Below are positions 1-11,800 of a DNA stretch of 64,000 bases, piece by piece. Under the pieces are notes generated by a model. It saw only the letters and a list, made by a program, of their open reading frames with translations. It did not search any database and had not been told where the DNA came from. This stretch comes from Cardiocondyla obscurior (lineage: Eukaryota > Arthropoda > Insecta > Hymenoptera > Formicidae). A program made the position numbers and the translations under genes. Where the stretch lies: assembly GCF_019399895.1 (NCBI RefSeq), contig NC_091865.1, positions 997,001-1,061,000 of the forward strand, written 5' to 3'. Every line of letters begins with the position of its first letter. The stretch's first letter is position 1.

Positions 1-769
1 TAAAGAAATTTCGAACATAATCTTGTAAATTTCATTAAACATTTTTTTTTTGGCATAATAAAAGAATAAGCGTGATATAAGTAAAGAAATAACATATTAT
101 AGTTTTTCACCTATTGTACTATATAATTTGTTAGAGTTAAATAATAATTATATATATATACGATTGTTTTAATCAATATCAATAAATATCTATTTATTTG
201 ATTTATTTTATCACAGTATTCTCCTTGTTTGTTTTAGTGATAAAGTATCTATAAGATTTTAAGTAAGGATATATTAGGATAGATTTATATTTATCTTAGG
301 TTATTCGTTATAATAAAGTGTCTCGACAGTGTTACACAGGATACAAATCCAGTATAATGATAAAACTATAAAAAAAAAAACAAAAAAAAAACATTAGAAG
401 TGGAAACGCATATTTTTTTATTTTTTAATTTATAAAATAATCAAACTTTTATATAAATTTTCATGAAAATTATATTTAAACATAATACCACGATATGTTA
501 CATAAATTAAATATACTGCAAATGTTAATTTAAATCATAAATATTGTTTCCTAATGTATTTCAAATACTTTTGTTGAGGACAATTAAATAAAAATCCCTA
601 TACATCTTTTGCTTGATTTTGTAAGCACAATAACGTAACATGTAATGTAACGCGTAATGTCACATATTTTAAAAAATTTCAGTGACAAAAATATATAATG
701 TAAGTTAGTGAGCTACAGTCCTTACTCTTTTTTAACACATTTGTGAAGTCTTTTTCCATAAAAAAATAA
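1..769 (-). other. 3' flank of the isoleucyl-tRNA synthetase gene
   Basis: AT-rich sequence with no open frame I can support. It should hold the 3' UTR of the minus-strand synthetase gene. A minus-strand AATAAA (TTTATT on the plus strand, 193-198) is a candidate poly(A) signal. Poly(A/T) runs near 50 and 370 are simple sequence. Confidence 0.4.
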
Positions 770-3700
770 CTATGTGGACCTCAATACTTCCAACGTTTGT
801 TTGTTAAACATAATATCGTTCACTGGCGTATCATCTAGCGTTACGGTAAGTTTTTTACTATTGAGGTACAAATTATATGAGCAGCCGTAAATACCGAATA
901 CTAAATCGATCTCCTCTTTCAGACGTTTATACGTGATAGGTCCCAGCTTTGAATTATACAGCAGAATCTTACTGTTCGCGGACGTGCCGTAACGTGGTTG
1001 TATATTCACGAGCGTCACATTGACATAGCGTACCGAGAGTTCTAATTCTGGTTCAGATTCCGATGATATCGTTCCATTTGAAGTGGTCAATGTCCAGACT
1101 AATGCGAGCTTCATATCCACATTTTTTATCTTGTGCATCTCTTCGAGAAAAGTATCAACTTTCAATGGCAATTTTGCCATTTCCTTCAGTGGAGTCTTGG
1201 TCGCATTCTCAATAAATTCTTTGTGACTGACAATCACGCTCGCCAGGTTGCTGCTCGTGTCTTTAATCTCGTAATATACGACAGCTTCGTCAGAAGGTAT
1301 CAGTCGTGCTTTCTTGCGCAGCTTCTGCACTCGATTAATTACCTCTCGCGCTACTCCCTCGTTGTGCATCGCTTCGTCGGCCGTAATATCCACAAGGATT
1401 AAAAGACTTCCCTCACTGTGCACTTCGTACTGCTTTGATAATTTTTCGGCGGCTGGACCGGTGAAGCTGAACATCAGACGTAAATCCTCCTCCCCGAGCC
1501 TGTGGTTTTGCACGACTATCTCTTTCGTAGCGATAAACGTCTGCAACTGTTCGTCGGTCAGCTCTTTAATCGCTTGGATTATCTGTTTGAACTCACCCTT
1601 TAAACGAGCGCCAAGTGTTTTATGATCTGGCTCTGCCCTCAAAGTCACGCCGTACTTCTGCTTGTCGATGGTGGCAGTTAACGTCTTTACGTTCAGTTCC
1701 TCGAAAATGTAAGACTTGAGCGAAAGGATATCACTCAACGCCTTTTGATCCCGATGAATCACAACAATTTCCGGCAAGGGATATTTCGTAGGTATGATCT
1801 TCCTGTCTCGTACAATGCGACCTAATTGAATGACCGACTGCATCTGTGAAACAGCTTTTTCTATGTCTTTATTAATTAAATAATCACGCGGCTGTGGCAT
1901 CAGCTTGTAATGCACACTGTCTTGTAAACCTTCCATTGCAGTATTAGATGAAGATAAAATATTCTTTTTAGATTTTTCATTTTTAAATTCTTCAGACAAA
2001 ACCCATTTAGATAATCGTTGAAACATAAATTCTGTTAAAAACGGTGTGAATGGCGCGTAGGTTTGCACCATCGTATAAATCGCCAGGAACAGAGTAGTCA
2101 ATGCATTCTTGCATTCCTCCGGCCCGTTCTCGCCTTTGATACGCCTCCTGTTCATTCTTACGTACCAATTTGTAAGATTGTCTATGTATTTAATCAGGTA
2201 CGGCACGACAGTGTACAATCTGTACTTATTCATTTCTTTCTTCAGGAAAACCAATAGCGATTGCGTAAGAGATACAATCCATTTGTCCATTATATTGCTG
2301 GAGCAGAAATCTACCTTTTCGTTGAATACAAATTTTACTCCCGTCTCCTCGTACTGCTCAATGTTCTGAATAAGAAAACGAAACGCGTTGTACCATGGCA
2401 GGAAGACATCCTTGATGACGTCCCGGACGCCCTCCTCTTTAAATTTGAGATTCTCTGCCCTCACAACCGGCGAGTTAATTAAATAAAGACGCAGAGCGTC
2501 CGCTCCGTACTTATCGATCACCTCCATAGGATCGGGATAATTTTTCTTACGCTTCGACATCTTTTGCCCGTCGGAAGCAAGCACCAGGCCATGAGCCACA
2601 AGATTTTTGTACGGTGCCTTGCCGAACAACGCGGTGGATATCACAAGGAGCGTGTAGAACCAGCCACGCGTTTGGTCGATACCCTCGCCGATAAAATCCG
2701 CCGGGAAGTACTCGTTGAACCTGTTACGATTACAGACGTCAAACGGATAGTGCAGCTGTGCGTAAGGCATGGAACCGGACTCGAACCAGCAGTCGAAAAC
2801 CTCAGGCACGCGACGCAACGGTGGATGGCCCGGCCGTGCTGACGGTATCGTCAATTTATCAATGTTCTCGCGATGAATATCGCACAGATTTTTCTGGCCC
2901 GTTAATTTCTCGAGCTCCTCGATGCTACCTACGCACACGGTCTCCACTTTATCCTCGGATATCCACAGGGGTATAGGATTGCCCCAGTAACGATTCCTGC
3001 TGATCGCCCAGTCGCGCGCGTCACGCAACCAGTTGCCGAATCGTTTTTCCTTGATAGAATCTGGTACCCAGTAGGTCTCGCTATTCGCCACCAAAAGTCT
3101 GTCCTTAATGTCCTCCACCTTAAGAAACCACGAAGGCACGGCTTTGTAAATAAGTGGCGTATCCGTTCGCCAGCAAAACGGATAGCTGTGTTTTACCGTA
3201 TTGCTGATAATCAGTTTCTTCTTCGACTGTAGGTACTTAATTATCTCCTTGTCCGCGTCTTTAACGTACTTGCCAAGGAAGTCATGAACTGGCTCTGTGA
3301 AACGACCGGAACTGTCCACAGGGCAAACAATCTCCTGGTCCTTGCTTATAATGCCAGCCTCCAAGCAACACCGAAAGTCATCCTCTCCGAAGTACGGCGC
3401 TTGGTGGACGATACCAGTTCCCGTCTCCGCTGTAACGTAAGTATCGTTTAAAACTCTGAAAGCACCGTTTTTTTTATAATGTTGAAAATAAGGAAACAGC
3501 GGCTCGTAAGCTTTTCCTTTCAGATCCACGCCGTTTCGTTTGCCGATTATAGCGTAAGCACCCTTGAGAGTGTGCAACTGGGCCTCCAGTAAAATATAAA
3601 CCGCGCCACTCTTCTCGTTTTTTACAACCACGTACTCGAAGTTTGGATTGACACAAAGCGCCATGTTACTGGGTAACGTCCAGGGTGTGGTGGTCCAGGC

Positions 3701-4402
3701 CAGCAGAGACACTCCGGGCTCGTCCAGCAGAGGAAAGGCCACGATGACGGACGGGTCGATCACGTCCTTGTAATTCTGACCGGCTTCGAAGTTCGACAGT
3801 GGAGTGTTGCACGCGGTGGAATAAGGCATCACCTTGATACCTTGATAAACGAGACCCTTGACGTACAGCTGTTTGAATATCCACCAGATGGATTCCATGT
3901 ACCACGGGTACATAGTCTTGTAATCGTTTTCGAAATCTATCCACCGTCCCATCCGGCCGACAATCTTCTGCCACTCCGTCGCATACCTCATCACGATGTT
4001 GCGGCACTCCTCGTTGTATTTCGCGATACCTATCGCGGCGACGTCCTCGGGCCCCTTGATGCCTAGCTTTTTGTCTATTTCATTCTCGACGGGGAGACCG
4101 TGACAGTCCCAGCCGAATCGACGCTCCACGTGGTAGCCGCTCTGATACGCGTATCTGGTTACGATATCTTTTATAGTGCCCGCGAGAATGTGACCGTAAT
4201 GCGGTAGGCCGGTAGCAAACGGCGGCCCGTCATAGAACGAGAACCTTGGCCTCTCCTGCGATCGGTGCATGCATTCCTCGAACACTTTCCTTCCTTGCGA
4301 ATTGCGTGCCTCCCATGACTTCAACGTCTCATCTTCTTCTTTCGCGAAATTAATAGTCTCCGGGAGGGTTAACCTCCTCGAAAAAGAACTCTCGATGGCC
4401 AT
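770..4402 (-). CDS. IleRS: Isoleucine--tRNA ligase, cytoplasmic (IleRS / IARS1)
   Basis: This enzyme charges tRNA-Ile with isoleucine using ATP in the cytosol and, in vertebrates, is part of the multi-aminoacyl-tRNA synthetase complex. The class I signature HYGH lies at residues 68-71 inside GPPFATGLPHYGH. The second signature, KMSKR, is at about 613-617, and this variant is normal for eukaryotic cytosolic IleRS. WTTTPWTLPSN and the following region form the CP1 editing domain. WYVRMNRRR marks the anticodon-binding helical bundle. The C-terminus carries one ubiquitin-like UNE-I-type segment, whereas human IARS1 has two, so the protein is shorter (1210 against 1262 residues). I chose the ATG at 4402 (MAIESS). 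The frame stays open 17 codons further upstream but offers only a TTG there. The whole coding region is one exon, which is unusual for a 3.6-kb animal gene. Identity is certain at family level; only the start is open to doubt. Confidence 0.97.
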   Translation of the reverse strand: MAIESSFSRRLTLPETINFAKEEDETLKSWEARNSQGRKVFEECMHRSQERPRFSFYDGPPFATGLPHYGHILAGTIKDIVTRYAYQSGYHVERRFGWDCHGLPVENEIDKKLGIKGPEDVAAIGIAKYNEECRNIVMRYATEWQKIVGRMGRWIDFENDYKTMYPWYMESIWWIFKQLYVKGLVYQGIKVMPYSTACNTPLSNFEAGQNYKDVIDPSVIVAFPLLDEPGVSLLAWTTTPWTLPSNMALCVNPNFEYVVVKNEKSGAVYILLEAQLHTLKGAYAIIGKRNGVDLKGKAYEPLFPYFQHYKKNGAFRVLNDTYVTAETGTGIVHQAPYFGEDDFRCCLEAGIISKDQEIVCPVDSSGRFTEPVHDFLGKYVKDADKEIIKYLQSKKKLIISNTVKHSYPFCWRTDTPLIYKAVPSWFLKVEDIKDRLLVANSETYWVPDSIKEKRFGNWLRDARDWAISRNRYWGNPIPLWISEDKVETVCVGSIEELEKLTGQKNLCDIHRENIDKLTIPSARPGHPPLRRVPEVFDCWFESGSMPYAQLHYPFDVCNRNRFNEYFPADFIGEGIDQTRGWFYTLLVISTALFGKAPYKNLVAHGLVLASDGQKMSKRKKNYPDPMEVIDKYGADALRLYLINSPVVRAENLKFKEEGVRDVIKDVFLPWYNAFRFLIQNIEQYEETGVKFVFNEKVDFCSSNIMDKWIVSLTQSLLVFLKKEMNKYRLYTVVPYLIKYIDNLTNWYVRMNRRRIKGENGPEECKNALTTLFLAIYTMVQTYAPFTPFLTEFMFQRLSKWVLSEEFKNEKSKKNILSSSNTAMEGLQDSVHYKLMPQPRDYLINKDIEKAVSQMQSVIQLGRIVRDRKIIPTKYPLPEIVVIHRDQKALSDILSLKSYIFEELNVKTLTATIDKQKYGVTLRAEPDHKTLGARLKGEFKQIIQAIKELTDEQLQTFIATKEIVVQNHRLGEEDLRLMFSFTGPAAEKLSKQYEVHSEGSLLILVDITADEAMHNEGVAREVINRVQKLRKKARLIPSDEAVVYYEIKDTSSNLASVIVSHKEFIENATKTPLKEMAKLPLKVDTFLEEMHKIKNVDMKLALVWTLTTSNGTISSESEPELELSVRYVNVTLVNIQPRYGTSANSKILLYNSKLGPITYKRLKEEIDLVFGIYGCSYNLYLNSKKLTVTLDDTPVNDIMFNKQTLEVLRST

Positions 4403-4995
4403 CTCTGGCACGTTTCGTACCGGCTGGAACTCTCGCACGAGTAGCTGACGCAATGGAAACTTAACCTTTCAAATAATACGTGCCAGGCGGTGTCAGATAA
4501 ACTGATCCAAACGGCGCTCAAATACGCAGGCATGAATGTATTGTTGGAAGTTAGTTGGCACCTCAAATACGTGGATTGGCTGTTGAGAATTGATTGAGAA
4601 CACAAAGCGCGCGCTTTGTAATATCAGGTAATAATAAATTTCAATTTTACATTATTATTTAACAATTAATTAAAATACATAAACATCTCAAATTAAAAAA
4701 AATTACTTTTCTTTTTTTTTTTTTTACAAAGGAAGTATCTTTTCATAATTTAATTTTTAATTTTTTTTCTTCACAAATTTAATTGTTGTATGTAGTACTA
4801 TATTACATATAGTAAATGTATTTTAATAATTAAGTAACAAATTCTTGATTTTATTGTTGCAGCTTAAAACCGACGTTGATTGGATTTTTTATTTGGGGTG
4901 ATAAAAATCCCTAGCGCGCCGACCAATCACACCGCTTCATCAATCGCCTGATCTCGAGCTTGTAACGGACTACGCGACTCGTGTTCCTACTGCGT
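4403..4995. promoter_or_regulatory. Probable divergent promoter upstream of IleRS
   Basis: The AT-rich stretch 4620-4860 is followed by a GC-richer block. A reverse CCAAT (ATTGG) lies at 4879-4883 and a forward CCAAT at 4923-4927. This fits an NF-Y-type, TATA-less promoter serving IleRS on the minus strand and possibly the transcript that begins near 4.95 kb on the plus strand. No transcription start can be fixed from sequence alone. Confidence 0.4.
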
Positions 4996-5377
4996 ACGAG
5001 AGAACACGCAGTCATGCGGAGAGTTCGAAACGATGATGTCGAGGCATCTGTGCGTGATCTCAGCCTTCGCTTTACGTCGTTTCTTGTGTCGAGTTCGAGG
5101 ATTTAACGGTCGGGAGTGTTGTGGACTATCTCGCGAGTGTCCAGTGCGTGGAAAGATGACTCGTCACGTCCCATCTGAGAGGAGGAACAGGCCCAGGACG
5201 GGCATCCTGCATCGGCGGAGCAACTTATAGGTAAATATAAATTTTTTTCTGTTTTAGAAAATCTGTAAAAAATAAAGCTTTACCTTTACATTGATTTAAA
5301 TACCAGCCTGTCTACATTAATAATTTTTTTATGTTACAGTCACCGACAGATCTCGACAACTCCGCTGAAGCAGTTGG
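4980..5377 (+). ncRNA. Putative spliced plus-strand transcript of unknown nature
   Basis: A GC-rich block ends at a good splice donor (exon end about 5230, then GTAAAT). It is followed by TTACAG and a 38-nt candidate exon (5340-5377) that ends at a strong GTAAGT donor. Together they look like the first two exons of a transcript divergent from IleRS. The first exon contains a 65-codon frame (5033-5230) whose TAG sits exactly at the exon end. I recognise no domain in it, and no plus-strand coding exon follows for kilobases. It could be a long noncoding RNA, or the 5' UTR of a gene with a distant coding exon. Existence and type are inferred only from splice-site strength. Confidence 0.25.
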
Positions 5378-8300
5378 GTAAGTCGCATTTTTTTTTCATA
5401 ATTTATAATCGGGTCTTTTGAACCGATAACACGTCGACCCATGGATTACTCAATTTTAATAACGCGCACGAATTAGGACCTTGCAAAAAATAGCACACGC
5501 GAGGCGTGCACATAGTTTGTTCTAGTATTTTAAAATAGTTTAACCCATTTCCAAAAAACATAAGGCAACAATAATACATTTTTAACTGCATATCGTCGAA
5601 TGTCAAAGATTGTTAAAAGAATTATTTCGATTCCGCCCGAGTTGGTAGTCAGAGGAGACGAATATAACAACCAGATAAGGATCAAATAAAAATCTAACAT
5701 TATAGAATCACAATATATTACTTTCTGTATCGTTAAATTATATTATATAATTATCATTTTGTCGTCATCCGTATAATTGTAAATTATTAATAGTAACATT
5801 ATGTGTATAATGTTTGATGCACATAGCTTTAATCGTAATGTTAATATTATAAATCGGCAATGCTTAATAATCAACATTGCCGTAGCTTTTTTTATATTAT
5901 ATTAAACCTGACGAAACGAACGAGTTCGAACAAATATGAACGAGCAATTTATTTCGATAAAGAAAAACAGGTCGGTTGTTAATTTCTGATTGAAATCGCT
6001 CATTAACATTTGTCCACGTTTTCGCTTCTTTACTCTTTTTACTTCGTTCAGCTCAAAGTCCAACTCTATACATACATGAACAAAAAGATTCGATTGAGAT
6101 ATTGAATTCAGAATCGGAAGCTTTTCCGCGGAATTGAAAGTGTTGTCCATAAATAGATTTTCTATTGTGTCTGAAAGGAGCGTATAACATTATTATTAGT
6201 ATTATACAACATCGTTGTTATAGGCACAATCGCTGTCGCTTATTATTTTGTAACGTCGATGCTTCATGATTATTTCAATACGTGGATAATTAGGATAACG
6301 CGCGACTTGTGGTTCTCGATAAACAAATGGAGTAGAGATGTGCGTATTATCGAGTGCGAACTGAGGAAAAAACTTGTCCATTATACATAATTACCTTAAC
6401 AATTAAATTGTTTCATTAAGTCCTGTCATTGTACTTTCATTCATTACGCACATGCAGTCGTGCGAGGCTACTAAAACAATACAATAATTACGTGTCACTT
6501 TATAAAATTGAAGTCCCCTATTAATTATTAATTTATTGCAACTGGTAATTATACCTAATACCTGACTGTCTAGTTTGTGATTGACAAATTTACAAAGAGG
6601 AAAAGATGAACAGGCCTTTACGCAGATAAGAGATCCTTTTTACGAAAATACTAAGAACACTTTAAAAAAGTGTGCGTATATTTCCTTATAATTTTATCAT
6701 ATTATTAATTTATTGAAGTAATTAAAGTAATTAAAATTTTCTGCACTTATGGTGATAAATATTGAAGATATATGTAAAGCTCGGTACTCTTTATTAATTT
6801 TACCTTCAATATTAGTTCTCCACATAAAGAAATAACTTTAATAAATGTACAATTGCATAAAATTAACTCTTACAAGTTACAGCTCTTTCCAAATTTTTAA
6901 TTAAAAAAAAATTAGACTCGCTCGTGAACAGTCCACGCGTAAAACGTGCCTAGTCATTATAAATCTGTTAACAATGTATTTCACAGCCTGTATACATACA
7001 GGAAATATTGAATTTGAATTCGGTTCGATTTATACTATTTTATAATATTCAATACATTTTTTTTTTCGATGTATGCATATACGTGTTGCAAATTAACAGA
7101 CGTATAATCGTATTAATATAATCGCGGCTTTTTGTTTAGCACCATTAATTTGCAATTTGCTGACTATGAAACTCATCAACTGGGTTTGCTAACAGCTTAA
7201 TTATACGCGATTACATAAAATCGTAAGTGAAATTACGATATTACGTGTACATTCTTTAAAATTTAAATACAAAAATACACTAAAGAAAAATGATTTATCT
7301 TAGCTTTCAACATTAATTTTGCCATAGATTAGTATTACTTTTTAATCGTAAGATCACTTCAGTATACCTAGGTGTGACATCAACTTCGGTTTACATTTTG
7401 ATTGCATTTTTGTACTTGAACAATGTTACAGCAAGATATGCTTATATAAATTTAAGCATGTAATTGTAATAACCATAGTGATTTCGCGTTTCTCTGATCC
7501 ATCTTGTATTATTTCGTTCTTTTGATTTGTACAAGGCATATAATAAGAAACTGCTAAAATTCTAATGCTTTATATTCACTATGTGCTTTTCACGCCTAAT
7601 TATCCAGGTATAATCACATTTTGATAATAAAAGTGTATAATTTAAAAATGCACTAAATGGAAAGAATATATGAATATTACTTACATTTGCATGTTCAACA
7701 TGTTCTTGATAAATTAAGTAAACATGTGTCTTTGCATTAAGGCAAAACTATGCAGGTACATGGTTAAAAGATATTTAAAATGCTAAATGTAAGCTCAAGT
7801 TAAACAAATTTGACAAAGAGTTAGATGTAATAATCTAGTAAGACATTTTTGTCATCACTTTCTACCTACTGTCGTTACTACAATTATTATTACTGTGGGT
7901 ATTAATGTGATAAAAATTGTTATGGCAAATAGTATTATTTAGCTTTCATATTATACTTTTTTCAAGTACCTTTTTTACAAATGCATTATCAAATTATAAA
8001 CGGTCACACGCCGCATAAGGCGTATACTGCAAACAATAGTTTATTTAAATCTCCTGCATTGTTTACAGAATACTCCTCATATCCAAAAACGCACGCACAT
8101 TTTTATATTGCATATTTTTTACACTTGCGTAATTTTACATATTCTTTTGCATAATATATTTTATCAATAGTATCGTATTCGATTTTTATTTAAGCTATTT
8201 TAGTAGAAAGGCAACAGTACGATCGAATCTGACTTTAACGATCTTTCTCCGGACGAAATTAGATGCTTCGAGGATCGGAATAAAGCGCTTACATCACTAT

Positions 8301-8889
8301 CATTATTAGGAAGACAATTAAGAAAAAGATATAGATGATAAAAATGTTTCGCAAGTTTCTTTTGCGTATTATATGATAATGTTATTTTCTGATGTTCTGA
8401 TCCACTTCATTATTACAACGTAGAAGATATAATGAACAATGCAAAAGATTATTGGAATAAATTACCATAAAAATAATTAACTGCAAAATTTAACTCTCGT
8501 GTTCTAGAGAGATAAGAGACTTCTTATTTTGCAGAATAAACACTTATGTTAACGTAATTTTGTAATTTACTTATTATTTTTTTTTTTTTTACGACATAAT
8601 TTCTAGCGCATAATTTTTTTTTATTTGTAGACCATATAATATCTAAATAAGTTAGATTTTTCATTACGTTCTGACATTTCTAATTTCGTTTGAATACAAA
8701 CTTCTTTTTTTTGCGTGAACCAATTATGCCAATTATTCTTTCGTTTTAGAAGAAGTAAATTAAAAAATTAATTAAAATGACAAAAGCATGAAACCTTTAG
8801 AAATAAACTACAATCATCGTTGCCTTGTGTTGTTTTACGTTAAAAAATAAGTCGCATGCTTGAAATGTAACGTTTCGCGCGTATTCACG
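5378..8889. other. AT-rich region without a supported gene
   Basis: No open frame here has coding character. The part next to 8890 probably includes the 3' UTR of the minus-strand lipid-transfer gene. The rest may be intron of the putative plus-strand transcript or plain spacer. I see no tRNA, rRNA, transposon end or array. Confidence 0.4.
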
Positions 8890-11800
8890 TTATCGCGAAC
8901 ATAGAAGCATAGACGGCTTTCGTTCGAGTGGCGGAACTTTGATGCACATCCTAAAAATCAGAAATATTAATTATTATACGATTGTCGATTGCTTCAAATT
9001 CTATACTAAATTGGGAAAGCAGAAGTAATAACTGCACACACAAATACACATCACATATGCACATACTTATCATGTTTTGTTAACGATAAAATTTTCAAAA
9101 GATAATTTTTGATTAATTTCAATAATATGGAAGCTAACAGGTAGGAAATCACATAGGCAGAATAAATGCATTTCCACAAGCAAATTATTAAACACGAGAG
9201 ATAAATTGATCTATTTAATGCGGGCAAAGACTTTTTCATGCGCGATACTATTAACAAATTCCATCATTTCTAAATTCTTACCTATCTTATTCGCTCAGTA
9301 CTGGCAGTAAGGACCTTACGCGAGAGAAAGTTATATTAGGACATGTTTCATATTGCAGATTTAAATATAATAGAAACACATAATTGGAGATTTTTTGAAA
9401 TTTTAATTGTAAATGTAAATCGATTAACTATCTAAGTTTTCGATAGACCACGGGGATACGTATCATTGATTTAAAATTAAATCAACTATTTAAAATTTAA
9501 AAATAAATTAATATTTAAAACAGTTCTATTAATACTCACAATTCGATGCTCTGAATAGTAGATGTAGGACACGTCGTATCGACTTTTACATGACAATGTT
9601 TGTGACATTTCATCTGACAGTCTCTGCACTCGTAGCCCTGCTTACCGAGTCTTCGTGCGAGAGTTCTTTTACATACTTCGCAAACTGTTCCTCTAAAATT
9701 AGGCAAATTTTATTGTCAATTAACGGCAACAATTATATTCTTAATAAGTGTATCATATCCGTAATATGATATGCAATACTTACCCGGCCATGTGTTTGGC
9801 GATAAATGTGTGATCGTTAAATATATGCAACTTTGTTCCCTTTTTCCTCCATTTACTTTTTTGTGCGAGGGAAAGTGGTACGAGGTAATGTCTGCAATTG
9901 TACAAAAGAAACGATATAACAGATATTATAATTCTTTTCGAAAACACAAAAGAAGGTAAAAATGTATGAGAGAAGGAAAGTAATAAGATTTACTTTTTTA
10001 TTCCGTTCTCCAAAGTTTCGAGAACAAGAGTAGACGCTTCGTTGACGTACGTTCTCGTCGATGTTCCGCTTATACCCGAAGCTTCACTCAAACTTGATCG
10101 TCTTGACTGTTCTGGTACCGATAGATGGGCTGAAAATTTATATTAAACTAAATCAGTTAATTTTCATCATTACTTCGATTAACTCAGTTTGCTGGTGGCA
10201 ATCTACTCCTATCAGAACTTTAATTTTTTTTTTAATTGATAGTATAAATGTAAAAAGGTTATTTATCCCGCTCTAATCTAAAAAGTACCTTGAATTATAT
10301 TATGTCGCTATAACGTGAATTTAATTTGCAAGCAGAAAAAAAAGAATGTATCAAAATCGACACTTACCGGATCCTGGATCGCGTGCTCTATCGGCAGATA
10401 TAGATCTTGAATGAGCATCTTCGTGATTAATTTCTCCTTCAGGACCCACTGATTTACTCCTCGTTTTAGATCGACTCAGTCGCTTTTTTATAGTACCAAA
10501 GAAATCGCGCCGTTTTCTTCGTGTTCTTCCTCTCTCTGTGTGCAGAATATTGTTCATTACAAATTATTGTAAAAAGTACACAATAAATACATTTAATAAT
10601 ATTAAAAATTAAGATTAAATTATCTAACATCACGTTATAATTTTAGTAAAAATAAATTTGAAGCTAAAGATTTTATCTTTATCAAATCTAAAAAATCTAA
10701 AAATCTTACCTTCTGAATTTGAAGAATTAGGCGTGCTTTCTGGTCCCGAAATAGCATTGACATCTTTTGTTCCATGCTGCAAATAAAAATCTTATTAAAT
10801 ATCGTCAAAGTGTAAGACATAATTTTTATCATCGTGAGAAATTTGGTATAGCGTAAAAATAGTTAAAACAAAAAAAAAATATACCTAAAGATATTAGAAA
10901 TTTACCTCCAGAGATATTTCTTGCCAATTTCCATTTCCCGTCAGAGTGACCTGTTACACATTAGTAAATACACACCACTCAACCAGGGTTAATATTCTCA
11001 TGAAACAGAAAAAAAAGTTCTTGATGTTAAAATAAATTGCGATGCAACTCTAAATAATGACGCCTGAATGACAACCGCTTTGAATTTGCTTCTCAATTCT
11101 TTGCTTCAGCATTCCAGAGTCTGTCTTAAGTTGTATCACGTTTGAAAGAATTGTCCCTAAGATCTATGTATTTATTACGTTTTTTTACGTTACGAAAAAT
11201 GAAAAGCATTCTGATCACGCTATACAATTGCGAAATGCTAATTATTAGCAACACGTATTTCTTACCTTAACAATTTGTCGCTCTGGTTGCTGCAAAAAAA
11301 ATCAAATAAAAATCGTGCTTTATCTGTAGTTTAGAAATAACAATATTTTACAAATTTATCTTTAAATGTTTTAGCAATTGACAATTTTACATCACACAAT
11401 GTTATAATTGTCATGCAATAAAAAGTACTTTCAATTACTTTATATAAAGCTTACCCTTTGCTGACTATGTACAATCAAGGTTCCTTTATTACCATTTGTA
11501 TGCCCACTCTTATACGGTGAATCCAAAACATTGCCATTCGTTAAATAATCTGCAAAAATTATTTTTTAATACAATTTTATAGAAACATAATTTTTGGATA
11601 AAATCTACGACGTTTTTTTTCTATTAATCTATCTAACTACATATCAATCTATCTGTTTAAAAGCGCTAATTACTTTAAATGCCAAAATATTATATTATTT
11701 ATCTAGCACAAACTTGTACAGAATACTCATAACCTTTCTTGATATAAATTTGATTATAATATTTAGGAAAATAATTAGACTGACCGAAACGTTTACAATC

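Noticed and set aside
5902..6150. 82-codon minus-strand frame as an extra exon of the C2CD2L-like gene
   Set aside because: The gene already ends in phase at 8890, the frame lacks clear splice sites, and its composition is not convincing.
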